A stretch of 64,000 bases of DNA from Chinchilla lanigera (Eukaryota; Chordata; Mammalia; Rodentia; Chinchillidae): assembly GCF_000276665.1 (NCBI RefSeq), contig NW_004955518.1, forward strand, positions 1,213,048-1,277,047, written 5' to 3'. Made by a program: the position numbers and the translations under genes. Every line of letters begins with the position of its first letter. The first letter of the stretch is position 1. The notes beneath the pieces are model-generated. The model worked only from the letters and a program-made list of their open reading frames with translations, was not told where the DNA came from and did not search any database. Positions 50,397 through 63,091 of the stretch are shown here, piece after piece.

Positions 50397-50587
50397 CTCT
50401 GCCAAACAGTAACCACTATGCCTCTGTCCGAATGCCTTGAATGAAGAAAACACGCTTGTGTAGATTGTTTCCCATCTTCCTGCTGCTCCATCACACACAT
50501 CCTTCCTCTCTCACTAGCAGTGGCTTCTTTTCCAGACTCTAGAAGAGCATTCATATTTAGCTTAGACTTTCCCTCATTAGCTCTCAA
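50397..50587 (+). repeat. Probable source copy of the 48.8 kb insert
   Basis: 191 bp matching 48863-49049, from ctctgccaaacagtaacc to cattagctctcaa. Here it is continuous with flanking intron on both sides, lacks the inverted arm and is not inside a repeat. That makes it the likely donor. Confidence 0.85.
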
Positions 50588-51299
50588 AAATTTTCTTTCT
50601 GAGTTTTTCTGCTTCATGAACTATCATGCACTGTGTTACATCTTAAATTCCAGCCTTCTACAATTCTCAATCATCCTGTAGTATAAGACATACTTTCTAT
50701 CTTTTGGCAATATTAAAAAAATTCTTTCCTGATGTTAACATCAGTTTTTGGCTCAGTTAAATTTCTGGTAAAAAAAGAAAGAAAAGATACTAAAAGAGGT
50801 TTGGTTCAGTTCAGTTGTGACATGCTTCTAGTGTCCTCTACTATGAGCTTTGTACCTGTGAAATAGAACATTCTGTACTCATATTACTTTGGAAGCTTTT
50901 GAAAAAATTATTTTCTTTGGACATTTATTCCCTGAGAACAAAGACTCAGCATTAATGGAAATTATGTTTTCTCCATTTAATACACTGGCAAATATAGCTA
51001 TCAGTGTGACTTTTGAGGAGAAATAGAAATTCTGTCGAGTTGCTAAAGCAGTTATGGGGATTTGTTCTTTTCAAGGATGCACTACAGCAATGACTTCCAC
51101 AGACATGGGAAAATATCTTAACACTTCATAAAATTCTTTTTCAATAGCGGGGGACACAGGAATCAAATTTCCCTTGGTGGAAATAAAAAATGTTTAGCTG
51201 AGGATTTCCTGAGGAGTAAATGATTTTGGAGAGAGGTTTTTAGGCAGAAGAAATGTGGACAACACCAATCTCCTTAAAAGGTGGATCAAAGCACAAGCA

Positions 51300-51390
51300 G
51301 AGGTCAGAAAACCCCACATCTCACTTCAGCACTAAGCACATGGCCTGGCACTTAATAGGGCCCTCATAAATATTTGCAGAATGAGTTTGA
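51300..51390 (+). repeat. MIR SINE 3' end
   Basis: gcacatggcctggcacttaa and tagggccctcataaatattt, then gcagaatgagt, match the MIR 3' end (gcctggcacatagtaagcgct). Confidence 0.6.
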
Positions 51391-53614
51391 TCATTCGGTC
51401 AAACAGCTGAGGCTTTTATGGTTTCAGCCAAGAAGATAGATGGGGATGTGACTGAGGAGGATGTCAGCATGCCGCACAGCCGTCTCTGATGATAACTCTA
51501 CTCGGCTTTACCAGCTACAGGTTCCGGGCACTCATGCTCAGAGCAAAAATGTGGCCTCCAGCTCACAGTGCATCCAGCAGAGGTAACCACCAGTGTACGG
51601 CACAGATGGGACATATGCCCAGAGGAGGGTCTGGTCCTTTATTCTGTGATCACCTCAGGAGCTTTTGAAATCTTGATTGGGCCATTGGCAACCACATTGT
51701 ATTTAGATATCTGGAGATGCAAAAGGATCTGAGTTATTGATATGATAAGGACTGCAATTTTAGAGTACTTTAGGGGATTATCTGGTCAAACTCTTTTACC
51801 ACAGAGTTGAAACAGAGACTTAAGGAGCTTGGAAGAGTTTCTTAAAGTTAATTAAAGTTTGAGCTGGGATCAGAGCCAAGATCTCTTCAGAAGTCAAAAA
51901 TGTCTCTACCTTTTGCTCTTTTCCAGACCTAAGATGAGGTTGATGCCATTTCCTATCATGAATGCATACAGAAAAGTTATACAATAATTTTAAGCTTTCT
52001 TTAATTCCAATCTGCAGATTAAAATAAGATTAATAATAGTATCATGACACTAGTACTGTAAAATTTATATCTAAAGTATATTTTGTGTGCTCCATTTTAA
52101 AGAGAATGATACATTGGATCTACATCACTTGAGATGATTTATCCCCAAAAAAGCAACTTTAAGAAAATTTTCTGTAATCATTTGGTTCCAGTTCAATTTC
52201 TAGAGCCACCTTTATTTCCATCTATGATTGCTCAAAAATCAGTGTTTGTACTGAGATCTTCCATATGCTTAAAGAAATCATGTCAAGCCCAGAAGCAGTT
52301 CAATGAGAAGAAAAGAAATCAGAATATGGCTTGTGTCAGTAGCCTAAAATCTTTCTAGAAGAAAACAAGGAAATCTGATACATAGAAAGTTATTAAAATT
52401 ACTGAAGTACTCAAGTACTGACATACTACAAGTTCTGCAGAGGGCAGGAGAAAGGAGATGGTTCTGGAGGCACAGGCTAACAGAGGGCACAGGCTCTCAG
52501 GAGGAAGTGTGACAGTAGTAACTGTAAGGCTCCCCTGGGAGGAGGAGATGCATCTCAGGCAAAGGATGCAGAATGAGCCAATGTGTAGAGTGGGAAAGAA
52601 GGGCGTACTACAGGCAAATGCTTCGCATTCTGACCAGGTAGCACCATTTATATTCTGTGTGACGCCACCACACCTCTTCAGCTCTACCGAAACACTATCA
52701 ATCTATGGCTATAAAATTTTCTTCCAATAATTGCCACTTTTCATTCAAAAAAGAAGCAGACATTATGTTACAAAGCAAATTGTACAAGTCGCCAAGAGTC
52801 TTGGTTCTAATTTTCCCATGAACTTCTAAATGACCAAGAAGTCTCACGTCTGCTCCTTGAGCCTGTTTCCACTTTTGTAAAATAGCCCATCAGGTCCCTA
52901 TGGTGCCTTCTAGCACTGAGGTTCTATAACTCCTACTTTTCATTCATGCTTATTACATTTATGGTGCATATTCTTAAATTAATATTAATTGATCCTCCTC
53001 CACTGCCATCTGGCTTCTCTTTTGCCTTTCCTCCATTCTGCTCCCTCCTCTCCTTTCACCAGGAAGCTTCTTGGGAAAGTACCAAGTGGGACTATCACGG
53101 AGCATTAACATTTGCATGAGGTGTGTTTGTGTCATAACAAGGCAGGTGCAACTGGTCATCGTGGCATGCATACTAATAACTGAATGTGGTGCATGAGGTG
53201 GTGTGTGCTTCCTCGGCTGCTGACTGAGCTCTGAAATGACAACCTCTACTCACGATTGAAAAACTGAAAGTGTGGAGGCCTTTGGGGAGTTCCTGTGAAG
53301 TATAAATTTTTAAAAAGCAAAGATCAAAACGCAAAAGTCTCTGAGTAGCAATACCTGGGGAAATTTTTGCCAAATGGACAGATTAAGTAATGACTTAAAA
53401 ATGAGATGAGAATGATACACTGATAAGAAGACAGGGGAATGATTCACCTGTGGTGCAACTTTTTTTCCTTTCTTTTCTGTCTAGAAAGTGAGATCTACCC
53501 AGCTGGTGGAGGTGGGGAAGAAAAAGCTCCAGGTGCCAAATCAGGATAGGTGATGTCCTCGTTTCACATCTTTGATGAGAGCCAGTCCATGGTCACAAGT
53601 AAAAATTTATTGTA

Positions 53615-53709
53615 GGGGCTGGGGATTTAGCTCAGTGGCACAGCGCCTGCCTGGAAAGCGCAAGGTCGTGAGTTTGATTCCCGGTACCGGAAAAAAACCA
53701 AAAAACAAA
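53615..53709 (+). repeat. ID SINE, full length, young
   Basis: ggggctggggatttagctca, gtggcacagcgcctgcctgg, gtttgattcccggtaccgg and an A-rich tail. Perfect 14 bp target-site duplication aaaaatttattgta (53601-53614 and 53710-53723). GGCACAGCGCC subtype. Confidence 0.95.
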
Positions 53710-53895
53710 AAAAATTTATTGTAAACAGAAGTGAATGGATATAAACTCTAAGCTCCTACTTGTGTCTAGCTGCTACCCTTTGATACTTTGGACCAACGTT
53801 GAGATGAAAATAGTGCTGACTTAATCATATCTAAGATCTGTTCCCAGTGAAAACTGGAGATATTAAAAAGGTTTAAGCACATTAAATCTTGGCAG

Positions 53896-54051
53896 GCCGG
53901 GCGTAAGTGGTGCATGCCTGTAATCCCAGCATTCAGGAGGCTGAGGCAGGAGAATCATTGCAAGTTCAAGGCCAGCTTGGGCTACAAAGTGAGCTCAAGG
54001 TCAGCCTGAACTGCATAGCGAGACCCTGTCTCAAAAAGAGAAAAAAAAAAA
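53896..54051 (+). repeat. B1 SINE
   Basis: gccgggcgtaagtggtgcat, gcctgtaatcccagcattca, ggaggctgaggcaggagaat, agcgagaccctgtctcaaaa and an A tail; it has the internal duplication of rodent B1. Target-site duplication aatcttggcag / aaccttggcag (10 of 11). Confidence 0.95.
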
Positions 54052-54142
54052 CCTTGGCAGAACTGAATACCATCAAATCTGAAAGATAACTGCTGGATTT
54101 TAATGTAGAACTTGACATTAATCACAAGTTTTTCTTATTCTT

Positions 54143-54241
54143 TTTTTTGTTTTTGTTTTTGTTTTCCAGTACCGGGAATCGAACTCACGACCTTGTGCTT
54201 TCCAGGCAGGCACTGTGCTGCTGAGCTAAATCCCCAGCCCC
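54143..54241 (-). repeat. ID SINE, full length, young
   Basis: T-rich tail, ccagtaccgggaatcgaac, gctttccaggcaggcactg and ctgctgagctaaatcccc. Perfect 14 bp target-site duplication tttttcttattctt (54129-54142 and 54244-54257). It lies in inverted orientation to the ID at 53615, about 430 bp away. Confidence 0.95.
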
Positions 54242-57200
54242 CATTTTTCTTATTCTTAACGGTTCTTGGGGTTGCTTTTTCTCACATTTTTTTGTTAAGC
54301 ACTAACATTCAAGAATAGCACCTTTGCTTTCATTTTCACAGACTAATGATGGCGAACCTTTCAGAGAGCAAGGGCCAACATTGCAATTAAACCTGAATAC
54401 TGAGGTTTTAGCTTAGAAAAAAATAACTATGTTAACATCTTTTATCTTAAAAGAAAAACACAATGACATGTGTGTTATAGGTTCAACACCCCTATTCTAG
54501 GTGGCTGGATAGTAATCTAGGCCAATTCTTTGAGCATTTGCTTTTCAAATTTGGCAAAGTCAAACTTCACAAAGCAAGGAGACCGATGCATCCTGTCCAG
54601 CTTCATGGGCTCCTACCTGAAGTTTCCCTTGTCCTGCTCAACCAATGGGCTATTTCCAGCAAAATCTATAAAGGAATTCACCATGCTCTGAATTTTAAAA
54701 ATATAGTTGAACTTTCCCAGAGGTTGTCAAGTAAGTCCTTCCCTCAGGATACTAGATCCGTTCTATTCTGCTAAATACACACATTTCCATGATTCAGAAT
54801 AATTTCCCAACACTCTTGGCTGTCTATTGCCATGGGGTGTTATGAAGGCCAGCAATGGGGTTCTTACATGTGGGCACAGCCACTCAAGACTACTGCTGAA
54901 TGACCAGACTTCTCACCATCTAGAAGGAAGAAAGCTGAGGTGCTATTTCTTCAATATTAGCACCTAATAATTTCAATCTCTTTCTAGGTAAGAAAGCTAA
55001 ATGTGACTCCTGTGGGGTCTGTCAGGGTTACTGATGCAGATGAATGGGTGTTTGACTGGTTCTGTTTTTGGAAAACACAGCAAGTGTGTCTGTCAATCAC
55101 TGTGACTTTGGCAGTTGTTGCTTTAGAAGTGGCCCCACAGTACTGATATCAAACTCATCCCACCATGCTGAACAAGCTGGGGAAAAGCAGAAAATGTGGT
55201 TGAGACAGAAACATAACTTCACCTGAGAAAGGGCAATTAAGGACAGGAGATGAGATCTATTAAATTTACAGGACAATGAAATGTGTATACCTTCCAGGTT
55301 AATAAGGTAACTAACTACTAATACTGTCATGGTGAGTGGAGGATTTGATTCTGGTCACATGTGGGAATGGCCATCTTTGTAAAAAGCAGACAGAAAAGAA
55401 TGGAAAATTTTGAGGCTATTCAGTAAGATATGAAATTTTCCTGTTTTGCTTAATTCCAACTAATTCATGCTACATTAAAGATATTATCCATAGTTAAGTC
55501 ATATTAAAAGAGTTTTTTGTCAGGGACACTTAAAGAACCCTAAGATGCTCCACAGCTGGGATGTGTACCCCTCAGCCAGTACTATGGGTGGTTAAGATTA
55601 GCAAGGTTTTTCACAGTCTTTGTTGAGATCTGCTGATTGCTGAAATATTTTGCCAGAATCAAATTACAAGGTATGCATGGGGGTGGGACTCCCAAATAGT
55701 AATGAGTAGACAGCGAATGTGAAGGTTGCTGAAAGGTTACATTAGGGATCTTCTGGTTTGTTTACTCCTTTCCTTCAACTCTTCTAATATCTCCTACCAT
55801 GTTACCAAGAGTGCAGTAAAGAATAGATTTCCAGAAACACAACCAGTGAACTCTTTCTTTGATTTGATTTGTTACACAGGCAAACTGAAACCATCTCACT
55901 CCAAAAGGTGATAATACCCAAAGACGCGCTGCTCAGTGAGGTCACCAGGAATTTCTGAATTCACTCTTTGAGGCTTCCTGCCTGCCTCCCCTCCCTTCCA
56001 GTTACTTACTGCTCATTTGAATACTCACTCCCCCAGCCCCACTAGCCAAATATTTGTTGCATATTTATATGTCCCAAGCAATTTATTTCAACTACCAAAA
56101 AATTACATCCTTTCCTGTTCAAATAATTACAACTGGACAAACCATAATATCATCACCTGTCTGGGTACATGTTACAAAGGATCTTAATAAGATAAAATAA
56201 TGGGGAATCTATAACAAGAAGGTGGACAAGAAAGATCTCTCTGAAGGGGCCTTTCAGCCAAGATCTATAGGATGAGAAAGATTCAAGTATGCAAAGAGTA
56301 GGGAGAAGAGCATATCAGGCAGAGGGAACAGAATGTGGGATGGCTCAGAGGCTGGTGGCAGCTTTGATAGGCTCAGGAGGAAGGAAGGAAGGCACTGGAT
56401 ATACTGGACAGTGAGTCGAAGGAAAACAGATGCTGACAAGGCAGCTCAGAGAGCTTCATGGATGAGGCAGGGTGACGATATTCTAAGTGCAACAGAAAGC
56501 TGCCAAAGGTATATAGGTAGAGAAAACATGGTTGGATTTAGACCAGATGATTTGTGGAAAATAGATTGAACCAGAGTAAAGGTGGAGAGGGAGGCTCTTT
56601 GTATGGCTAAGACGCAGAGTGGTTTTCCAGGAGCCTTCCTGACTATGAAGACTCCACTTTTATCCTGGAGAGCAAGGGCCACAGCAACAGCCTTGGAAAA
56701 GCTAATAGCACCCCAGAAAGCTCAGCTTGCATACCAGCGAACTGCAGGAGAAAAGTGGCTGAACAGAGAGGCCCTTTTCAAGGTGGAAATAACAGGATTT
56801 GCTGAGGGCCTTGGGGTGGGACTGGGTAGTAGGAGACAGAGGGCTTAAAAGTACTTAAAATATTTTGCCTTATAATTTATAAAACTGGGAGGAACAACAG
56901 GTTTGAAGAACAAAAGCAAAATTTGATTTTCCTCCTGATAAAGTTGAGGCCCCTAAAAGCCATCTGTGGCAATGATCTCCACTCCTGTGGCGTCTGTGTG
57001 GTGGGGTCTGGTCCTCCCTGCCCTTCACTGACCCTGTCTCAGGACAGCGCACAGGCTCTGCTCTGTTCCCTGTAAGTGTCCAAGTGGAGGCTCTGGGGAC
57101 TTAGCCTCAGTGCTCAGTGCTGCCTGGGCCCGGAGGCTCCATCCTCATCTCAGCCCGGTCTTCCAGTGGGAGGTACTGCTAATTAAAAGCTGATATTCGG

Positions 57201-57419
57201 GTCCCTCCATGCTACACTTTCTTGGGTCTTGATTATTTCAAATATGCACCTATTTATTTCCACGTAATAACAGATGGCATGTCGCATGCTTTTGGCCACT
57301 TCATAGGAATCCATTTAATTCATATTTCTTTTAACAGTTATTGCCAAAAAAATTGCTCCCCTGTTCTAACCTATGACTGCCCTCCTATCTTCACTGTGAC
57401 AGCCAGCGGTTGAGTCTTC

Positions 57420-57490
57420 CCTGCCAGATGGGACTGTAAACTACATGAGGATGAGAACTTTCAAACTGTCTACTCCTGCCATAATTGTAG
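57420..57490 (+). repeat. L2 LINE 3' fragment
   Basis: gggactgtaaactacatgag and gatgagaactttcaaactgt resemble the L2 gactgtaagctccatgaggg motif. Short and tentative. Confidence 0.45.
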
Positions 57491-58863
57491 GACTTGTATA
57501 ATTGGGATTGTTTTGCTTTGCTCTCTCACAATTTTTGTCCTTCCAATCTATCCTTATTTCGTCTGGCTACAAAACCATTATTTCTCCCCTTCTTTAAAAG
57601 CTGATGTCAATAGTGTTTTTACTCTATCTCTAATAACCCTTATTTCTAGAATTTGTGAACATACACAGCTGAATAAAGGGCCTTTCCTCAAGGCTGGTGA
57701 ATCTAGGGAGGGTGGTCTGACATCTGTATGATACAGAGGAGTTCTAGCTTTTATTTCGTCTTTTTAAAAGACAGATTGATCTCATGCTGAATATTCAGAC
57801 ACTCTCAGAGTTTATGTGTGGAAATTTATTAAATGATACTCTAGGCTTTTGCAAAACCTGTCTTGACAGCAAAGTTATATGAGATACTTTTACATTTAAG
57901 ATACTGGCTTTCCGTGCCCCTCTACCATCCCATCCTAACAGATGTATCCTTCTCTGAGTTCACACTAATGAGAGAGTGATAGACATTTTGGCATATTTTA
58001 CCCCTGCAAATAATACTTCTGCCCAGAAGGAAAATGTAAACCACGTTATGTCACTGTAGCATGTGGGTCCCTACCGCTGGTATAGAGTAGAGCGTGGCAT
58101 TATTACGGCGTCACTCGGTGGTATTTACCAAGTGAGAGAACACTGGCAGCTGTGACACGTTACACTACTGTGACGTTCACCACAGACAAAGATAGAGCGC
58201 CCATAGGGAGAGCAGATACCTTTTCCTTGAATAAACCCCTGGGCAATTACCTTGACTATTGTTTTATGAGAAAGCTCCATTTATACCCCTCAATTTAGGA
58301 TCTAAACATGAAAAATCACTGACACTAAGTAGTTAAGGAAATTTGCTTTCCAAATGAAGACACGACAAAAATCTCTACTTTTGTGTTGCCTATGTGGACA
58401 GCCAAAGCTCACCTCCAATAAAGGATCCTGAGGAGTTGTTTTTCTCACTGACAGTAGCTTCTTCCTACCTAGAGCCCCATGAAAACACGTTCAGGGTCTG
58501 CTTGCTACTGACAGCTCAAGGAGGGTATGTGAGTATGTGGGCACTCTGCAGGGGGAGAGCAGCCAGCCCGCAGGAGCAGTATGACCTGCGATGGGTGTGC
58601 CAGGCTGCCCTGCCCTGGGCCTGGCTGTGGGATTCTGAGGAAAAGCTACAGAAATATTGCTCACCTTGAGAAGTAAGATCTCGGGGCAGGGTCCGTTCTC
58701 CTCCAAGGTGCCACAGAACATGATAGGTTATGAGGTTTGCCATTCATTGTGGAGTAAAATGGGAGATTATTGAACTACTTACCCCCAAATCAAAATATAA
58801 AATGAATTCAAAAGAAAAGGCAAAAATCACAACAAAAGAGATGGCCCCTGAATTTTTACTTAC

Positions 58864-59076
58864 ATTGAGTGAGGATCCCGGTTAAGGCATTTTTAAAATT
58901 TTCCTTGGCTTCCTCCATTTCTTGCTCATGGGTGGCTTTTTCATTCATCAGCCTGCGGACGTGGCTGTTGGCTGATTGCACCATGGAATAGAACTGGTTT
59001 GCAGAACGCCGGTTCACTTCCCCGCGTTCAATCCAGGAGAGCAGCACTGTGATAGCCTCAGAAAACTTGCTATCAT
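58864..59076 (-). CDS. ENOX1: ENOX1 internal coding exon (segment following the RRM half)
   Basis: A 213 bp exon with acceptor cttttctag and a strong donor gtaagt. It starts with two bases completing an Asp codon, encodes 70 whole residues from DSKFSEAITV to NALTGILTQ, and ends with one base (T) of the next codon. The peptide contains LLSWIERGEVNRRS, QFYSMVQSANSHVRR and a charged helical stretch (MNEKATHEQEMEEAKENF) that looks like the start of a coiled coil. It matches the region of ENOX1 just after the RRM and arginine-rich segment, in the protein's central part. The open frame runs upstream through the intron to a Met, but that Met is not a real start because the splice acceptor lies between it and the conserved sequence. 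The next exon in the window is about 17 kb downstream on the minus strand. No frameshift or stop is seen. Confidence 0.96.
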
Positions 59077-60129
59077 CTAGAAAAGCAAAATCACTCACTA
59101 CAAATCATGCCAACACAAGAAAACATACTTTGTTCTATTTCCTCTCAAAAGACAGGGCAAGGCCCACCCTAGTGGATACATTTTCAGAACCTGCCAAATT
59201 AGCTTTCCTGAGACTAACTGCTTCAACTTGTCTCCTAACTTGTCTTTTGTTATGTAACTATGGTACCATGGAATGACCCAAGATGTTCTTCACTGAACAA
59301 CTCCAATGAGTACAGCTGTAGGACATTTGTTCTGGGGATTTTTAGGAATAAGTTACAGTCCCAACCTCACAGCAAACCTTGACTACCCTTTCTTTAATAC
59401 TGACTTGGAAAACTATTATTAACCTAGTGACCTCTATTTCTTCATTTCTTTATGAGAAATATAAGTGAAACCTGTTATCTGAGTTATAGAATTGGCTGAA
59501 TTAAGCATCCAAATGTAGATAATAAATGAAATTACTTTAAACTGGATGTTATGGGAGATACTGTTCCCAAGGCAGGTAGCAGGATGAGTCATTTCTTGCT
59601 CTGCTGTGGTTCAAAAGCAGTTTCATTATAGGGTTAATATCACGTATTTAATTAAGCCGGAAAATAGAGTATTTCCTTCTCTTTCATAAAGAAGACTGTT
59701 CCCTTGGGTGGTCAGTGTTTGCTGCATGGCTGCTGGAAAGCCTAGTTGAACCGGGGGAGAGTGAGGAATGAGGTTCCACTTCTCAGTAAATTATTAAGTT
59801 CATGTTAAAGAAAACAAACAGACTTGCCTGCTTCGGAATGGCTGCTGGGACAACTGCCTTATATGGCTTGGAGGTGGAGAAAAGAAAGTGTGAAGGTGAT
59901 TAAGTTAATGAGAATAAGAAGTTGTATGGCAGTTATTACAACATTAATTGATCTGATTGCTGCTAAAAGCTCACTGCATATTTTCCAGGCAAACTTGAAG
60001 GCAGAGGCTTTCTCTTTTGATTGTGGGATAATGTGTTTAGGAAAAATATCTTCCATTTTTTCAAGCAAACTAGATAGACTCTTAATTCTAAAAATAAAGG
60101 GCAAATTTACACTGCAAGATTCAGATTCT

Positions 60130-60200
60130 TAGTCATTTATTGGATAAATATTGGTGCTACCCCGAGCCAGGCACTTCTAGTTCCCTGGAGGACTATCAGA
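60130..60200 (-). repeat. MIR SINE fragment
   Basis: cgagccaggcacttctagtt preceded by tattggataaatattggtgc is the MIR 3' end read backwards. Short. Confidence 0.5.
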
Positions 60201-62224
60201 GGCATCCTCCTGCACTGTGCACATTTCCAAATGTATATAACCTCCAGGTGGATGGAAAAAGGTGACTCAAGAATGACTGAGAATTGTAATTTTTACTTAA
60301 CATGTTTTTAAAAATTAGCCATTGGACTGCTACAAGCATTCCATGTGTGAATTTTGTAGGATGCTGGGTAAATACCTTCAGTTCCTTTCTTCTCAAAAGC
60401 TGCTTCTCAGATTGGGGCACAGCTACCTCAGGGCAGCCGCTGCTTGCTCAGAGTGAGCATGCCCTGCTGGGAGGCAGGACTCCCCCTGACTCAAGGCCCT
60501 GTGCAGCGTACTCAGCCCTTTCCAAATGTAAAGCAGCCACAGCAGATAAGATGAGCTATGGACCCACTTCCAGGTCCTCTTCTGCAGCAGCCATCTTCTG
60601 AGCTTGGGGGTCGAAGTTTTTCTTTCTCTCCCTGAGTGAACCTATTCCCTCTGCCTTTATACTTGTAGCAGAGGAGAGAACTGGCCTGGGAATGCCCACA
60701 GATCATCCTGCAAGCAAAAGATTCAAGTTTCTTCAAAAATCTTAGTCCACAGGCATGGCACACTCTTCTTGATAACAGCGCTGGCTCGTGCAATTGTGTC
60801 TACTCTGGAATTTCAGTACAAGTTCAACCCTCGGTGAACTCCAGCTGCAGTGGTTTCTTACCTCATTTCATGGACCGAAGCGGCTTGTGTAAGATAAAAA
60901 TCCATCATACAACTTAACATTATGCTCAGCCCATGGAGAGACCCATAATTTAGCATTATGTTTGTGAGAGCCCCACTGCGACCATTATAGTCAGAATAAA
61001 TCTGCCTCTCTCCACACTTTCCACCTCTCTCCCTGCCAATGTATGTTAGGAGAATGGACCTCGGAGCAGCCAGCAGAAATAAACCTAACGCTTATAAGAA
61101 ATCTTCTTTTTTCCCCTTAAAGAACAACAACAAAAGAGAACACTGACTTCACGTACTATTTTTCGCCTTTGCTGTGACTTAAAGCTCTACACAGTACCAA
61201 AAAAGAAAACCCTTAATATTTTTGGATCTCGCAAGGAGAGAAAGCCCTGTGCTACTCATCTTTCCTTCTCGCACACATTGGTGGTTTTTCTTTCTGTTGT
61301 TCATGATCACACGGTTTATAAATGTACTGAGTTATTGTCAGGAAGAACACATTTAAATTTTTAAAAAATGTATGTTTTTACAAATGGTCTGAAAATCACG
61401 TTTTATTTCTCCTCACTCCTAGACCTAGAGTCCAAGTTCAGCATAAGTTATAAGGTGTAGACTACAGTAAATTGATAGTTTTCAGAAAGAAGAAACAACA
61501 TCCCTAAGATTAAGAATTGAAAATACATTATTGAAGATACATTAAAGTAATCAGCCAAGATCTTTTCCAACATTTTGAATAAGTTCTAGGAGGCAGAATT
61601 CTATTAGCGTAAAAGGAGTATATAGTTTTGAAAACTCGTAACTTCATCTTCATTTCTGAATTTTCTGAAACTGATGCATGATCGATGTACTGACATTCAA
61701 ATTAAATTTAAAGCACATTAGTTAAAGCATGCCTGGTAACTCTAGTCAATATTTGTTGCCATGTAAGAAGTGATTTTAATTTATATTAATTAAGACTAAG
61801 CCAGTAAACTCCCTCTAATGCTACAGAAGAATATTGGGAGCGGTCATTTTCAATACCCAAATGTAAATTCAATTTTATATTCAGTGGAAAGATCACTGAG
61901 AAAGCAGAAAACTCTATAAACTAATTTAAACAGGATTTAGATTGCAGCATTATTAAAGCTATTCATGTAGAAAGAAATTAACACTGCTCATAAAAATCAC
62001 ATCAAAGATGCACTTCTAAAATTCCAAATACTTGCCATGAACATGCTCAGGCATAACTCTGACCAGGGGTGTAGTTCAGAATGTGCACATGTACTTTTTT
62101 CACACGAAGAACTGGGAAACCTGCTATATTATTGAGTGGATCTGTATCCCTTGCTTATTAAAAACTGTCCTTTTTTAAAAGCGAGGTTCTTACCACATTG
62201 CACCTTTGTAACCAGAAATGTCTG

Positions 62225-62520
62225 CCTGCTCTCTTCTCCCTGCTTGGCACTTCTCCTTCACCTGTCCGGATTCCTTTGCCCCGCTCCACTCTGCTAACCC
62301 CCACCCCACCTCTCCATGCTTCCGCACATGCTGTGCTCTTCCCCTACCGGTCTTCACACTTCCAGCTGTCCTTCTTCTCCCAAGAGTCAGCCCAAGGGCT
62401 CTTCATAAGGGAACTTTCTATGCAACTGTGCATTGAATGTGGTGCTTCTCTGCTATATTTCTACCAGCCTGGACATACCCTACTAACATATTCTGAACAG
62501 TAATTGCTGTTTACACCTTT
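62225..62520 (+). repeat. L2 LINE 3' region
   Basis: ttcctttgccccgctccact, cttccgcacatgctgtgctc, ttccagctgtccttcttctc and gagtcagcccaagggctctt follow the L2 3' coding end (cacatgctgttccctctgcc ... gtctcagctcaaatgtcacc). No intact frame. Confidence 0.65.
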
Positions 62521-63091
62521 GTCTCCAGCTTTGAGGTGCTAATATCAGTAAAACCTTCCCAAACACATTTCAATCTTTGGGTCACTTCCAGTTTTTCCCC
62601 TTATAGTTTGTATTTTACTATGCTCGATTTCTCATAGATTCATAGGCATTAGTTCTACAAAGCCACAAATTCAATGATTACAGTTTGGAAAACATCACAA
62701 TAAAAATTTTAATATCATGTTAAGGGATATTTTCACAAATGTTTTCCTGGTAAGCAAGCTGGCTACTTTTATCTTTCAGGAATCTGAGGTCATTATCACT
62801 GGTGATGATAGTTAGGAGTGATATCGGATAATCTCACAGGAGAGCCTTTGGCAGGAAAGCACTAACCAGGACTTGGAAATGGGCAGAGACTACTGCAGAT
62901 CCTTTTAACAGAATTCTGGGCATAAACTAAACCATATGATTGTATAGAGCTGTGAACCTTTACCTGTCTTTGATATATTCCTATTTTACAATGCTGTAGT
63001 AATAGAACATAAATTGTGGAAAACTGATAATGATGCAAGTAATTCCTCTCCTACAATGCAAATGCATTCTTGTTCAGAAGAACATAAAGTA

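Larger units (their letters stand above)
41865..58863 (-). other. ENOX1: ENOX1 intron (17.0 kb)
   Basis: Intron carrying ID SINEs at 43.1, 48.8, 53.6 and 54.1 kb, a B1 at 53.9 kb, MER5A, MIR and L2 fragments, a possible ERV LTR near 45.5 kb, and the duplicated/inverted segments at 48.8 and 50.4 kb. I recognise nothing in 41870-43130, 43300-45470, 46440-47930, 51900-53600, 54260-57400 or 57730-58860. Within the last stretch, 57990-58200 is unusually CpG-containing for this AT-rich intron. Confidence 0.85.

Noticed and set aside
58864..59076. Assignment of the gene to ENOX2 rather than ENOX1
   Set aside because: The linker exon has ENCDSPTKKMRVDES and lacks EEMTE, and the coiled-coil exon has TEENLTKDQQLQ; both fit ENOX1 better from memory. 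An alignment would settle it.
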